A stretch of DNA of 64,000 nt from Choanephora cucurbitarum (GCA_025331435.1 JAIWNI010000116.1:1-64000); one strand, 5' to 3'; counted from the stretch's first letter, positions 12,620 to 23,223 are shown. Notes: generated by a model from the letters alone, not told the origin. Translations and numbers: made by a program.

Positions 12620-14699
12620 TTACAAACCAACCCAATATGATCTGCCATTGACGTTATGGATGGGCAAGACAGTCATCTCTTCTCCGTGAGATCCATGAAC
12701 AGAAGCAGTCCACTCGTACCACACTTTCTTGTCGTCTGTCAAACGCCAGAAATCAAACGAAACAGTAGCATTTTGAGGTACCTGAACAGGTGTACGAAGT
12801 GGAAAGTAGATAGGGAACCAACTAAACATGCCGGGTGAATGTGTCTTGGGATGGATAGAAATCATCACGTCTTTGTAAAGCACACTTTCAAAATAACCTG
12901 CAATACCATGCATAATCATATCATGCTTAACCTTGAATTCAACACGACTGTATCGCTTATTATGAAGGTTGTTTAGAGGATCGCCTCGGTCTGGAACATC
13001 TTGCTTATTTGGGTGAACAAATGTCCAGAGAGGTTCAGGAGAGGCTAATTCACAGACTTGTTGAAACATAACTACATAAGGAGTCTCAAAGTGCTCAAGG
13101 TCCTTGTATGCAGCCACATTGTTGTGTAAGCGTGTGGAAGCAAGAGGAGAAGCAAAGGCAGTGTAGGAAGCAGGAATAGAAATACCATCCTCTATATAAT
13201 GAGCCATAAGTATTTTTCTTTTTCTTCTTTTCTCTGATTACCTTTAATGAATTTTTGAGCACCATCTAAGCATTCAGGAGATAACTCATTATCACCAAAA
13301 GAGCCCAACAATTCACTAACAAGGATATCACATTGATGTGGTGGTGACCACTTTCTCATATCTGCAAATACAAGTGTGACTCGATCACCCCAGATGTCTG
13401 CTTTAGCATTTTGAAGTGTAACAAAAGCATTGTGGTTCTTTTCCAAAGCATAGATGTGTACCTTGCGTTCTGACTTTTCAGAAGCTCTCAAACAACAGTT
13501 GACAAGAGGACCTCGACCAGCACCGACTACCATGATAGTGGTGACATAATCAGAATTAGGTTCAACACGATCTAAGAGTGCTTGGTAAACAGCCTTCTCA
13601 TATTGTTGATATTTGATTGGGTCTTTTTCAAACACTTCGTACGTCTGGTTCTCCAAGTTGTCCATCAAGGGTTGTAAAGGTGCCTGAAGATAGTCATGAT
13701 AACCAGCTGCAAACTGTTCAACTTCGTTCAAGGGAGGCAAATGACGATTGAGATAATTAATGTATTCGCTGTATGATGAAGGTGTTGCCATCTTATGAAG
13801 CTGTGTAGGAGGTACAGTTACGACGATATCAGGTTTCATCTTATCCATCAATTTCTGAATAAAGCGTTGATGGGGCTTAGGCAACACAGGGTAACCCTTT
13901 GAATTAGATACAAATATCTCGCCTGGTACAATGACTGTCTTGACAGGTTCCGCAAGCCATAAATTAAGCAACTTCTCATCTGAAGGTAGTTCTGAAGTGA
14001 TTTCAAGAGCAACGTGAATCTTGGTGTTATGTTCTGTCAAAGTTCTAAATCTATTCCATTGTTTCCATGACAAATTGCCTTGAACATTGCTTTTTTCTAC
14101 AAGAGGCACTCTAACTGCAAACTTAAAAAGAAGTTGATAAATTAACCTACATTTATCTTTTTTCTCTTCTGCTTACTTGTGTATAAGTCATGGATTTGAC
14201 AGCATCATTGATCACTCTGGCTGTGTTGTATAACAAGCCCTTTGGAAGGGCAGGGAATATTAGGCCAGAAAGACTGATGTGGCATGCCCAGTCGATTTCT
14301 TGTCTTAATGCAATTTCAGAGCAAAGACGAGTCTCGCTATCAGTTGAATCGAGTTGAATCCAATTAGCAACCAAACCCATAGCTCTTGTTGACCATTCTA
14401 TAACAAAAAAAAAATTAAATGAACTGATCTGAAGAAGATGCTAGTAACTTACCAGCAGACTTAAAGACTAAATCGTTACGATCAAAGACAGGTCGATCTT
14501 TCCAGTTAGCATGTGTCTGTTTATCGACCTGCTTGTTTTCATTCAAAACGCGTCTAAAGATAGGGTGGGTAAGAGGACTAACAACAAAGTCATGTCCAGC
14601 TTCTTCAGCTTGTGAAATAAAGTTGCCGACATCATCGTAGCATTCAGTCGTCAACAAGCCCACACTACAAAAACGAGAAGAATCTACAGCCTCGGTCAT
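12620..14699 (-). CDS. PRMT5: protein arginine N-methyltransferase 5 (PRMT5/Skb1/Hsl7)
   Basis: Exons 14453-14699, 14177-14397, 13242-14121 and 12620-13191 give 639 residues, matching the family length. The enzyme makes symmetric dimethylarginine on histones and Sm proteins. Domains run from an N-terminal TIM barrel (exons 1-2 and start of 3), through the Rossmann methyltransferase domain, to the C-terminal beta barrel. The SAM site is in VVGAGRGPLVN. The double-Glu active site is in SELLGSFGDNELSPE. The Phe that directs symmetric methylation is present in TYEVFEKDPIKY. The protein ends in NGRSYWVGL, typical of the family. The exon 2/3 join uses an AAG acceptor because it is the only one that keeps the frame (giving QFAVRVPLVE). 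No missing key residue was seen. Confidence 0.95.
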
Positions 14700-14988
14700 T
14701 ATGCGTCGAGAAAATTTTATATAAAAGAAAAAAAAAAGGAGGCTGTCAAAAAAAAAAAAGCGCGACTAAACTTCGGCGCGAATAAAAGTCGCCAAATCAA
14801 AACTATTGTCCAAGTGTCATATACTCTTATTTATAGATTTATTGCTTAGCTAATTGTCTTTTTTAGGAGAGAGTTGATGAGGGGTATTGACTGTACCAAA
14901 TAATTTTGAAAACAGGGAAGACAAGAAGGCTATAGTATGCGCATAATTTAAATAGAATGACAATTTAGAAAAGAAAGAGGAAAAGGAT

Positions 14989-15711
14989 TTAAGCCTGAGG
15001 AAGATATATGCTATTGTTTTTCTGAACTTCCTTACATGTTACATATACTTGTGTCAAGCTGGCCATTTCGGCATAGTAACCATGTTTCCAACATTGGCGT
15101 CCAAGAAGCTTAAAGAATTCTGTGTCATGATGATAAAATGAAGCAACACTGATTAATAATTTGGCTCGTTTTCGAGACAGCTGCTGGTCTGGCTGAAGAC
15201 ATATCAGACTGGCAGGGCCCTTATAGAGATGAACATCATTTGGTACAAAGCCAACAGTGATATGGAAATTCGTGAAACCCAACCCTAGCTGTCGGCGCAG
15301 CTCTTGTCCAAGAGGCCAATGCACAACACGAAAGTAGGAAACAGCAGCTCCATCTCTACACTGTCCAAGTCCGAGATCAACAGGCTTTTCCCAACCAGCA
15401 GCAGGTCCAAACAGATCGATTGCTTGTTTATGGATCCCAAATAATGTCTCTCGGTGTTGTCTTTTGGAAGCTTTCTTTTGCTGACTAGCGGAGTTGGTGG
15501 GATCTGTCTGATCGTGTTGTATGAATGAAGCAATCTCGAGATGGTTGATTACAGTAATATGATGACCATCATTCGCGCCATCGCGATTAAGTCGGTGTCT
15601 GATATGGACTTCTTTCACTAAACTCTCTGGCTGAGAACCTAGTTGATCGATGTAACTTCCTTTCAATGAAAGATAACGAGCAACAGGTAGTAAATCAAGT
15701 TCGTTTGACAT
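14989..15711 (-). CDS. 2H phosphoesterase-like protein
   Basis: An intronless gene of 240 residues. Two H-x-T motifs are visible, HIT at residues 51-53 (GHHITVINHLE) and HIT at residues 150-152 (FHITVGFVPNDVH), about 100 residues apart. This is the signature of the 2H phosphoesterase superfamily, whose members open 2',3'-cyclic phosphates or hydrolyse 2'-5' linkages in RNA. The layout resembles the fungal Swiss-Army-Knife-type RNA-repair 2H domains, but I cannot confirm that subfamily. A Lys/Gln-rich loop (QQKKASKRQHRE) separates the halves. The gene starts only 53 bases after the KAE1 stop on the same strand, so it either has a very compact promoter or shares a transcript with KAE1. Confidence 0.75.
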   Translation of the reverse strand: MSNELDLLPVARYLSLKGSYIDQLGSQPESLVKEVHIRHRLNRDGANDGHHITVINHLEIASFIQHDQTDPTNSASQQKKASKRQHRETLFGIHKQAIDLFGPAAGWEKPVDLGLGQCRDGAAVSYFRVVHWPLGQELRRQLGLGFTNFHITVGFVPNDVHLYKGPASLICLQPDQQLSRKRAKLLISVASFYHHDTEFFKLLGRQCWKHGYYAEMASLTQVYVTCKEVQKNNSIYLPQA

Positions 15712-15764
15712 AAAGATAAATGAAAGAAAAATTGGAAAAAAAATTTACTCTATTTCTAGGTAAT

Positions 15765-16840
15765 TTATTCGCGCCATGCAATATGGACTTCGTCAGTTCT
15801 AAAGCGTTGAGTGATTGTACTTTCCGAGAAAGGTGTAGTAAATCCTGTTCTGAAAGCTAATAAGCCAGCATGTGCAATCATGATACCATTATCAATACAA
15901 AAGCGATCATCTGTTGCACATACAGTGCCATTACGCTGTGCTGCCATTTCTCCCATCATCTCCTGTAGACGCACATTACAGCCTACGCCACCCACAAGCA
16001 ATATTTGATCTGACTCAACATGAGCCATAGCACGCTCTGTGATTTCAACTAACATAGCAAACAAAGTTTCTTGTAATGAAAAGCACAAATCCTCAGGTGT
16101 GATCTCTCCCTTTGGTAATTCTTCTTTTGCCAGTTTTTCGATGTGGGATAGAATACCTGAAAATGATACATCCATGCCCTTCACAGCATAAGGCAACTGA
16201 ATAAACTTTTTGCCGCGCTTAGCGTATTGCTCAATGTTGTAGCCTGGACTAGGTGCGTTGGAAAGATTGAGGATACGAGCAAATCGATCAAGACAGTTAC
16301 CGATAGCTATATCCAATGTCTCTCCAAAGATACGGTATCGTTGCTGTGAATAAGCAATGACCTGTGTGTTGCCTCCACTCACATAGAGAACGACAGGATC
16401 GGTTGCCTTCGTCACTTCTCTGCCCATTTCAATATGCCCAACACAATGATTGACGCCTACTAATGGTTTATCCCATAGCAATGAAAGTGTTCTAGCCACA
16501 AGTGCCACTGAAACAAGTGGTGCTCCCATACCCGGACCTATCCCATTTGGTTTGCATCAGTGAGAACTCTAAAAACCCTACCATTCCTGTTACCTTTGGT
16601 GTAGCAAATGACATCGATATCCTTAGGTTCCAAGCCTGCTTCCTTAAGTGCTTGTTTGGTTACGTCTAAAATGCATTCTCTGTGGTGAAGTGCTGTATCT
16701 CGAGGCAAGAAACCTTGACCAGGTGGTGTAATATATGTGTCTCTGATATTGGCTAATATAGTCACATCATCGCCTTCATGACGTATAATACCAACACCAA
16801 GCTTATTTGCGGAACCTTCAAAACCAATAGCGATCACCAT
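15765..16840 (-). CDS. KAE1: tRNA threonylcarbamoyladenosine synthase subunit Kae1/OSGEP
   Basis: Two exons, 16594-16840 and 15765-16537, give 339 residues. Kae1 is the catalytic subunit of the KEOPS/EKC complex that forms t6A at position 37 of ANN-decoding tRNAs in the cytosol. The intron is short (56 bases) and interrupts [11 protein letters not shown]; the splice restores the conserved KGPGMGAPL loop. The metal-binding histidines are in [10 protein letters not shown] (His113 and His117) and the C-terminal metal/nucleotide motif is [10 protein letters not shown]. The absence of a mitochondrial presequence and the start [18 protein letters not shown] identify the cytosolic form rather than Qri7. 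Confidence 0.96.
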
Positions 16841-17149
16841 TCTGTTTAATCTATTACTGTTACTTGTTTTGATAAAAGAAAAAAATCTCAGCCAAGAGGA
16901 CTTATGTTAAGTCCGTTGTCGGGCGTTTTCTTTCTAATGTGACTTTTTGTTGGTTTCTTTCCCCTTTTTCACCTTTTCAAGCTTGAGACACCTATTAGTA
17001 TCATTTTCTACTACCTAATTCAAAATGAAGGTGCCAGAAATACGTAGAAAATAAACAAGGACCAATGGTAGCATTTACTGATTAAAATCTTCTCTTCTTG
17101 AAAAATATGCTTTGACCCAAAAATTTGACGAGTTGAACATGGATGATGC
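16841..17149. other. intergenic region upstream of KAE1
   Basis: This AT-rich region of about 300 bases includes the KAE1 promoter. It has a CT-rich block (16925-16980). No gene was recognised. Confidence 0.4.
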
Positions 17150-17385
17150 AGCCCACAAGATGTCAATTTCAGCCTTTGTTCTAAACGATTTACTAATACT
17201 GTGCATTTACAGCTCGCCTAGATTACGCTAAATAAAAGCATTAGATGAAATTGAAAAGCTTCTAAACATTGGCTTAAACCACAAGATCATTGCTGGAGAT
17301 TTTGACTCTCATTTTGATGAACAAAATCCTCACATCCATTTTATTAAGTCGTTGTGGGCTAATACATGGTCTGAAAATTTTTGAA
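17150..17385 (+). mobile_element. fragment of a non-LTR retrotransposon endonuclease
   Basis: One reading frame with a single stop reads ILCIYSSPRLR-stop-IKALDEIEKLLNIGLNHKI, then IAGDFDSHFDEQNPH. The arrangement of a Y-S-S-P segment followed 25-35 residues later by GDFDSHF matches motifs of the apurinic-endonuclease (exo-endo-phos) domain of LINE elements, where GDFN is the usual form. No reverse transcriptase was found nearby, so this is a short decayed fragment. Confidence 0.5.
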
Positions 17386-17620
17386 TAGCAGGACAGAAAA
17401 TTAGTCATTTGCTTGCAACATATTCATTGATATATCTAGTAATGCTAATGGGAGATATATCTCATTCAATAGCTATCATGATCCTTTGTTCATGCAGTTT
17501 GATATTTAATAAAGTCTAACCATACAAAAAGCAGTCAAAAAAGCAGTCAAAAACGAGAAATGAGAGGGAAAATGTAGAAAGGGATATTATATATATAATT
17601 TGTTTTTACTTTTCATTTTT

Positions 17621-17715
17621 TGTCACAACATTTAAGTCACCGAAATTTGTCCCATCTCTTGCCCCTTTAGGAAGGTGTTTTTGGGACAAATTTCGGTGAC
17701 TTAAATGTTGTGACA
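17621..17715. repeat. 95-bp perfect foldback (MITE-like) element
   Basis: Left arm 17621-17654 starts TGTCACAACATTTAAGTCAC; right arm 17682-17715 is its exact reverse complement over 34 bases, with a 27-base spacer. The flanking bases (TTTTCA on the left, TGAAAA on the right) are also partly complementary. Such a perfect long inverted repeat is typical of a young miniature inverted-repeat transposable element. No obvious TA duplication abuts the arms, so the superfamily is not settled. Confidence 0.85.
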
Positions 17716-18131
17716 GATTTTGAAAAACGAAAGTAATAGGGCTTCTCCTACTGAGAAAACGCCCTAAAAAAGAAAGGAAAACGCGATATAGCTTTTTTTT
17801 TCTTCAAGTTTAACTTCAGATTGAGAGGCCTTTCGCGCTTACAAAAAAAAAAAGGGTATGTTAGGACACCTCCAAAAAAGCCTTTCCCCCCTTTTTTTTT
17901 TTATTAAGCATAGCATAACAACCTCTCTTTTCCTATAGCCATAGTATTCTCGCATTACAACCCTCTATTCATATTGTCTTTTACCGAACAAAGCAACACT
18001 GAAGGAGTCACATCTGACTGTGTTTTTCTTTAATCCAAATAGGGTTTAAAAATGCATATAAATATTAATATTGTTACAGTAAAAGTTTAGATGAAGCAAA
18101 CAGGAACAGATTAGGTCTCTTTCTTTTTTCC

Positions 18132-18617
18132 TTATTGCAAGATCTTGGCAAGGATTTCAGAATCGCGGAACAAGAGGTATTCCTAACATACAAACACGCA
18201 CAGATTAATCATTCGAACCTCTCAAAACATGTTTATCCAACTTACTTCACCAGCAACCTTGACAGGGTTACCACCGAAAGAAGGAAGGATAACCTTGTCA
18301 CCAGTGTTGACTTGGAGAGGGATGTGTTGACCTTCCTTGTTGAGAGCGCCCTTACCGACGGCAACAACAACACCTTCGTTCAAAGCTTCTTGAGCCTTTT
18401 CGGGAATGAAGATACCAGAGGCAGTTTTCTGTTTTTGATCAAATAACATGAGCATTCTTCTTCATTGTACTCTAGAATATACTTTACTTGTTGAGGCTTG
18501 ATACGTTGAACCAAGACACGGTCAAGAAGAGGGACAAAGTTCTTAAGGGCAGACTGAAAAAAGGAATGATAAGTTCATGTAATTCAATGCACGTTAAAAA
18601 GTAAGGTGCTATACCAT
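18132..18617 (-). CDS. HSP10: mitochondrial 10-kDa chaperonin HSP10
   Basis: Exons 18615-18617 (the ATG alone), 18488-18553, 18246-18428 and 18132-18182 join to 100 residues: M-SALKNFVPLLDRVLVQRIKP, then QQ/KTASGIFIPEKAQEALNEG, VVVAVGKGAL, then GDKVILPSFGGNPVKVAGE/EYLLFRDSEILAKILQ. This is the co-chaperonin that caps HSP60 in the mitochondrial matrix. The mobile-loop region (KTASGIFIPEKA) and the roof and barrel segments are all conserved. The first intron directly follows the start codon, so the first coding exon is three bases long, fused to the 5' UTR. A Fanzor-like pseudogene lies about 200 bases upstream on the same strand. Confidence 0.95.
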
Positions 18618-18713
18618 CTTTTTTGTTTCTACTGTTTCGAAAGTTGAAAAGGAAAAAGAAAAGCGATCGATTGACCCTAGCTTTCAATATGTCGAGAATC
18701 GCAGTCACGCATA

Positions 18714-18723
18714 AGAAGCTTCG
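18714..18723 (-). promoter_or_regulatory. candidate heat-shock element upstream of HSP10
   Basis: The sequence AGAAGCTTCG contains the inverted nGAAn-nTTCn unit recognised by heat-shock factor, about 100 bases upstream of the HSP10 ATG. Only two of the usual three units are clear, so this is a weak candidate. Confidence 0.3.
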
Positions 18724-18758
18724 AGAGCATAAAATTTAGGTGGCAAGACTGTCATGTC

Positions 18759-18771
18759 GGGGGGGGGGGGG
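18759..18771 (+). repeat. G13 homopolymer tract followed by (GA)n
   Basis: Thirteen consecutive G bases are followed by AGAGAGAG, in the short interval between HSP10 and the Fanzor-like pseudogene. The length is a likely spot for polymerase slippage and assembly error. Confidence 0.85.
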
Positions 18772-18824
18772 AGAGAGAGTACTGTAAGTCAGATAAAGTT
18801 TATGTAATACTTACCGCTTGCTAA

Positions 18825-21345
18825 TCACGCTTCGCGCGCAGCCAATACACCGCTTCTTGTACAAAAGGATGCTGTTTTGGGATCAAATTCAGTGTTGGAG
18901 TGACTGATGGTTCTTGAGAATGCAGGAAGAGTTTGTTGGAACAGCAAAGTTGTAATTCCGGAAATAACAATAGTAAGGGCAGACAGCTTGTCACGGCCAC
19001 TTACCCCACGACTATTCCTAACAGATGGGCATTCAAGGTTCAAGCAATGAAATGCGCCTTTCATGTTTCTGTATACTATTTTGCCTTTCACTGGTATCAG
19101 CTGCTTTGGATGCTGAATTTTTTGGAAGCAATACACACAGGTTTGCGACGTGTTGTTTTCGTTGGTGATGCTGACTGTTGTATAACGGGCATGGTTATCC
19201 TGTTTCCAAATACCACCATAGCGCAAGTGTTGTTTGATTCTGGAGCCAACACCCATACCTCTATCACCAATCATCATGATCAACTGCTTTTGGGGTGGCC
19301 GAAGTCCTGCCTTTTGCTTGCCTTTTCGATCTTTGATTGCTTCTACCCTAGGGTTCAACCAAAGACGTTCTCGAGCACAAATACGATCTTTTGACTTCTT
19401 CATAAATATCTCTCTTCTCATATCACCCTTCTTTATCTTGGTATTCCGGTAGAAGCTTCTCACCACATTCTTGTTATCTTGCAAGCACCTGTACGCATTC
19501 CAAACATCTTCTTTATTCTTGACAGTAGTGAAATTTTGGTGTGACAATGCTGTTTCTGCTTCAGCAACTTGCGGACTGTTTCTCTTCATCAACGCCAACT
19601 CATGTCTGTAATGGAAATTTCTACTTGCAAAATCAACATCTTCAGCCGAGACTGTCTTTGCTTCAGGCAATAGTTGGAACTCAGGTTCAGTTTGTTCCAT
19701 CAAAGCAGCGAAACGGTTGTGAAGTTTCAAGTGGTAGACATATCGTTCAAGCGAAAAAGGTACTGATTCTTACATTTTTACAATGCCATTGTCCGTGCCA
19801 GAGAAAACGAAATCTTGGGAGGCTTGTAGAGGATCTAGATCGAGTTTTGGATCTTCAGACTTGAACATAGCACCTCGTTCGTTAACATCAGTTTTTTAGA
19901 TACGTTTCAAAGTCCTTTCATCCTTTTGATTTCCCTTGTCTTTTTTAGGCATGGCAAGAGCTCTACGTCGAATATACAGGTTAAATCTTTGATCAGACAA
20001 CTCGTGCTTGGATTCTTCAACAGCTGAATAACTCTTGTATCTTTTTTCTTTTAGCAAATTGATGAGCTGAGATATTTCTTTTTGAATGTCATCTAAGGCT
20101 TTCTTCTGTACTTCGATAGGTAAAGCCACTGGCAGTTCCTGCTGACCAGATTGAGTACCCCTGAGTTTGTTGATTGCGTTGCGAATGATGTTAAAGATAT
20201 CTGGCAAGCAGCCACGAAGACCGGCTTCAGCTTCTTCGGAAGGAGTGGATGGTCTAGATGGTTTGGTTGGTGGAGCTTGAGTTGCAGAAGGTTGAGAGAA
20301 GGGATTTTTCCAATAACGTTTAGCTACTTTGATTTGAATACCAAAGTTACTATCATTGTATCTCTTATAGGCCTGCTTCATGTTTTTTAGACAAATCATT
20401 CACTTCTTTTTCCAAGGCATCAATTTCATCCTTGATAATATTCTTGTCTTTTTTCGGACTGCAACAGGATTTCCTGCCAAGTTGATTCTGGAATATTGCT
20501 AGTGGAAGGCTACTTTCTTAAAGAAGCTGTTGTCTCCTTGGGCTTGTTCGTCTTTGTACCTAACAACCTTACATATTGTAAGCCGGGCAGAATGGTGATG
20601 TTGCGTGCGAATATCAACTTATTTCTTTTGCATGCTTCTTGCCATATTGAAAAAGAAATTAAATACAGGATCTTTGTGACTATAGACATCAATTGCACGT
20701 TGAAGTGGTGTATCATCATATTTGAAGAATCTTAATTTTTTGTTGACCATGATTACAATACAAAGTATAGAGGGATTCTGCATTCATTCGGAAAGCTTTT
20801 AGGCCGGCAGAAGACATAGGACACATGTTGTGATTGAATCTAGCATAACCGGCACAGTGGAGAAGATCATTTGCAAGGATGATAAATAGAAGCTGGTGGC
20901 CAATAGACTCATAGTTTGCCTTCGAAGGGATATATGGCCTGAGCCTTGTAACAATAAGTAAGCATACATCAATCTCATGCTCTGCAAGATCAGCACGTTT
21001 ATCCATCAAGGATTCACGAATGAGATCGTCGTCAGCAAACAACAAGCTTTTTATCAGACCCTTCAATTCAAATATACGCCTTCTACTAGCATCTTGGCTT
21101 ACTATCCCTCAAAGCATCTTCTTCTTCAATCATATCTACTTCTTCAACACTTGAATGATCATCAGGAGATGGTGGTAAAGCAGCTTCTTCAGATACTTGT
21201 TTGGCCATGGCTGATTCTTCTCACGGGGATCTCATCGGTTCTTTGCCTTTGCTAGATTTGATCTTCAGAGGCTTAGGGAGAGGCTTCGCAGATTGACCTT
21301 CAGCGGAAACTACCAATCTTTTATTGCCTTCAGCTCGTTCCTAAA
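18825..21345 (-). pseudogene. Fanzor/TnpB-like RuvC nuclease, pseudogene
   Basis: Reading the minus strand from about 21345, a broken ORF runs for roughly 2.5 kb. The best-preserved part (19730-18825, 301 residues) ends with a zinc ribbon (NENNTSQTCVYC, then FHCLNLECP) and a RuvC-III-like segment GRDKLSALTIVISG (Asp codon 18990-18992). Upstream in the same frame is a RuvC-I-like FVFSGTDNGIV (Asp codon 19791-19793). Between them is MMIGDRGMGVGSRIKQH (Asp codon 19263-19265). This order (RuvC-I, RuvC-II, ribbon, RuvC-III) is that of IS200/IS605 TnpB and its eukaryotic relatives, the Fanzors. Breaks: TAA at 19770-19772 and 19896-19898, TAG pair at 21083-21088, TGA at 21221-21223, and frame changes near 20390, 20440-20700 and 21080. 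An acceptor-like T-rich/AG at 21346 suggests a further 5' exon that I could not find. Family assignment is by motif, not by search. Confidence 0.65.
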
Positions 21346-22203
21346 AAAAAAAGATAAATTACACATCTATTCAATCAGACTCATCATGCTGACCCTCAAA
21401 GACAGTTTTAATCGCTCGAAACGGCTGACAATAGGAAAGAGCGATGAGCTGTTATTTGAGAGAGAGAGGCTGATTGAACAATATAATGTAATTCTTGTGC
21501 ATAATACGGTAAGAGAAAGATAGACAGGAAAAAAGCTGGAAGAGAAGAATTGCTCCTTGCTATATCTGTGTTATGGCAATCAATGCAGTTTATTGATCCC
21601 TTCTAAAGATAGCCAACACATATGAAATGACCTTTTTGATATGAATATAGTATATTTTTATTTTAAATATATTGGACTACTTGTTTAGTATCGAGCTGTA
21701 CACATTAGATCGTTTTGTATATGGAGTGAACGTTATTCACTAAAAAAAATTCATTGCTAAGCAAACAATAACAAGAAGTCTTCCAAGGTGGACAGTATTC
21801 TTTCATTAGAGAAAGCTAAGCTTTTGAAAGAACAACTGGTATCAAGTGCTTGATTTATATATCCAAACGATAACAAACAAGTATGATCTTGATACTTCTT
21901 GTGATCTCCCTTCCCAAACAGAAACAAACTTTCTTTTGCTTATAGCTGTAATGTTCACTCATCAAAAGACATTATGCAAAAATTTAAATGAGCGCTGATA
22001 ATAACAACTTTTATTGGCTGACATTGTCCAATCGTATTGCTTATTACCGACGGAGTAGTTTCCCCAGACACAGCAACCCCGCCGACTACCGCTCTAATCG
22101 GACATTCAAATGACTTTCCGTTTCCCCCACATCATCGGGAAATTTATAAGTTGTCGTTTATAAATCTTTTTTCTCAATCTTTTCTTTTTCTCAATCATTA
22201 ATC
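21346..22203. other. intergenic region, no gene seen
   Basis: AT-rich DNA between the Fanzor-like pseudogene and the nucleoside phosphorylase. The ORF at 21293-21523 has no recognisable feature. Near 22055-22140 the base composition becomes richer in C and G, and TTTATAAGTTGTCG plus a CT-rich run precede the ATG at 22204, consistent with a promoter. Confidence 0.4.
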
Positions 22204-23223
22204 ATGAAAGAAACTATTTCCAACGCCAATTTCCCTAGAGATGCTGAAGGCAGAGTCTATCACATCAGTGTCAAGCATGGTGATGTTGCCAACCGTGTGC
22301 TTACAGTGGGAGATCATGTCCGTGCCAGAAGAATAGCTAAACTGTTAGATTCAGAAGAAGAATGTGGTCATCCTATCTTTGAGAAATCCAGTCAACGAGG
22401 CTTCCTTACTATCACAGGTAGATACAAGGGTGTGCCTGTCACTATCATGGCCATGTAAGTGATTGAAGAAATTAAAAGAAATTAAAAAAAAAGAAAAATA
22501 ACACTCTAGCTGTACAGTGGTATGGGTGCATCCATGATGGACTTTTTTGTACGTGAAACAAGAGCCAGTGTCGATGGTACCTTGGCCATCATTCGTTTTG
22601 GATCCTGTGGATCTCTGTCGACAAAGGCACCTGCTGGAGCTGTTATTGTGCCTGAAGGTGGTTACTGTGTCCGTCGTAACATTGATTACTTTGCTGATGA
22701 ACCTGCCTATCCTGAACTCAAGGATAAACCCTACTTGATCTCTGGTGTCTTTAAGGCAGATGAATCCATCACCCGTATCCTGTCTGACACAGTCCAAAAG
22801 GCCATCGCATCTCTACCTTCTGTCGGTCCTGTCCTGACTGGAGGTCTCAATGTCGATGGTTGTTCTTTCTATAGTTCTCAAGGTCGTCAAGATCCTACCT
22901 TCTGGGATGATAACCAGTCGATTGTCGAGGATATCATTGCTCAGTACCCAAAGACCTATTCGATGGAGATGGAGACCTCCATGCTATTCCATCTGGCCAA
23001 GTGTGCTCGGGATCCCATCAAGGCAGGTGGTTGTATGCAGGTATTTGCTGATCGTGTTGGTAATGCCTTTATTCGCCCTGAAACAGTTGCTGTTCTGGAA
23101 CCAGCTGTTGGCCAAGCTTGTTTAGAAGCCTTGATTCAGATAGAGATTGAGCAGGAGATGCCTGTGGAGGGATCTGTTTGGGAACCTGTTAGTCAGCGTA
23201 AATCTGCTGGTATCTATGTATAA
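22204..23223 (+). CDS. uridine phosphorylase-like nucleoside phosphorylase (NP-I family)
   Basis: Exons 22204-22454 and 22518-23223 join to 318 residues. The enzyme class cleaves uridine (or a related nucleoside) with phosphate to base plus ribose-1-phosphate in pyrimidine salvage, in the cytosol. Visible signatures are the N-terminal HISVKHGDVANRVLTVGDHVRA (phosphate-binding start of NP-I proteins), AIGMGASMMDFFVRE created by the splice, FGSCGSL, and the ribose-binding MEMETSMLF. The splice phase restores MAIGMGAS, equivalent to the STGMGxPS loop of uridine phosphorylases. Length slightly exceeds bacterial Udp (about 250), with a C-terminal extension similar to eukaryotic uridine phosphorylases. 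Substrate is inferred. Confidence 0.88.

Noticed and set aside
18195..18230. GGTTCGAAT-like tRNA T-loop on the minus strand
   Set aside because: Lies in the last HSP10 intron; no matching T-stem, D-arm or acceptor stem could be paired.
22351..22797. 148-codon minus-strand ORF over the nucleoside phosphorylase
   Set aside because: Antisense shadow spanning an intron and two exons of a conserved enzyme; no signature of its own.
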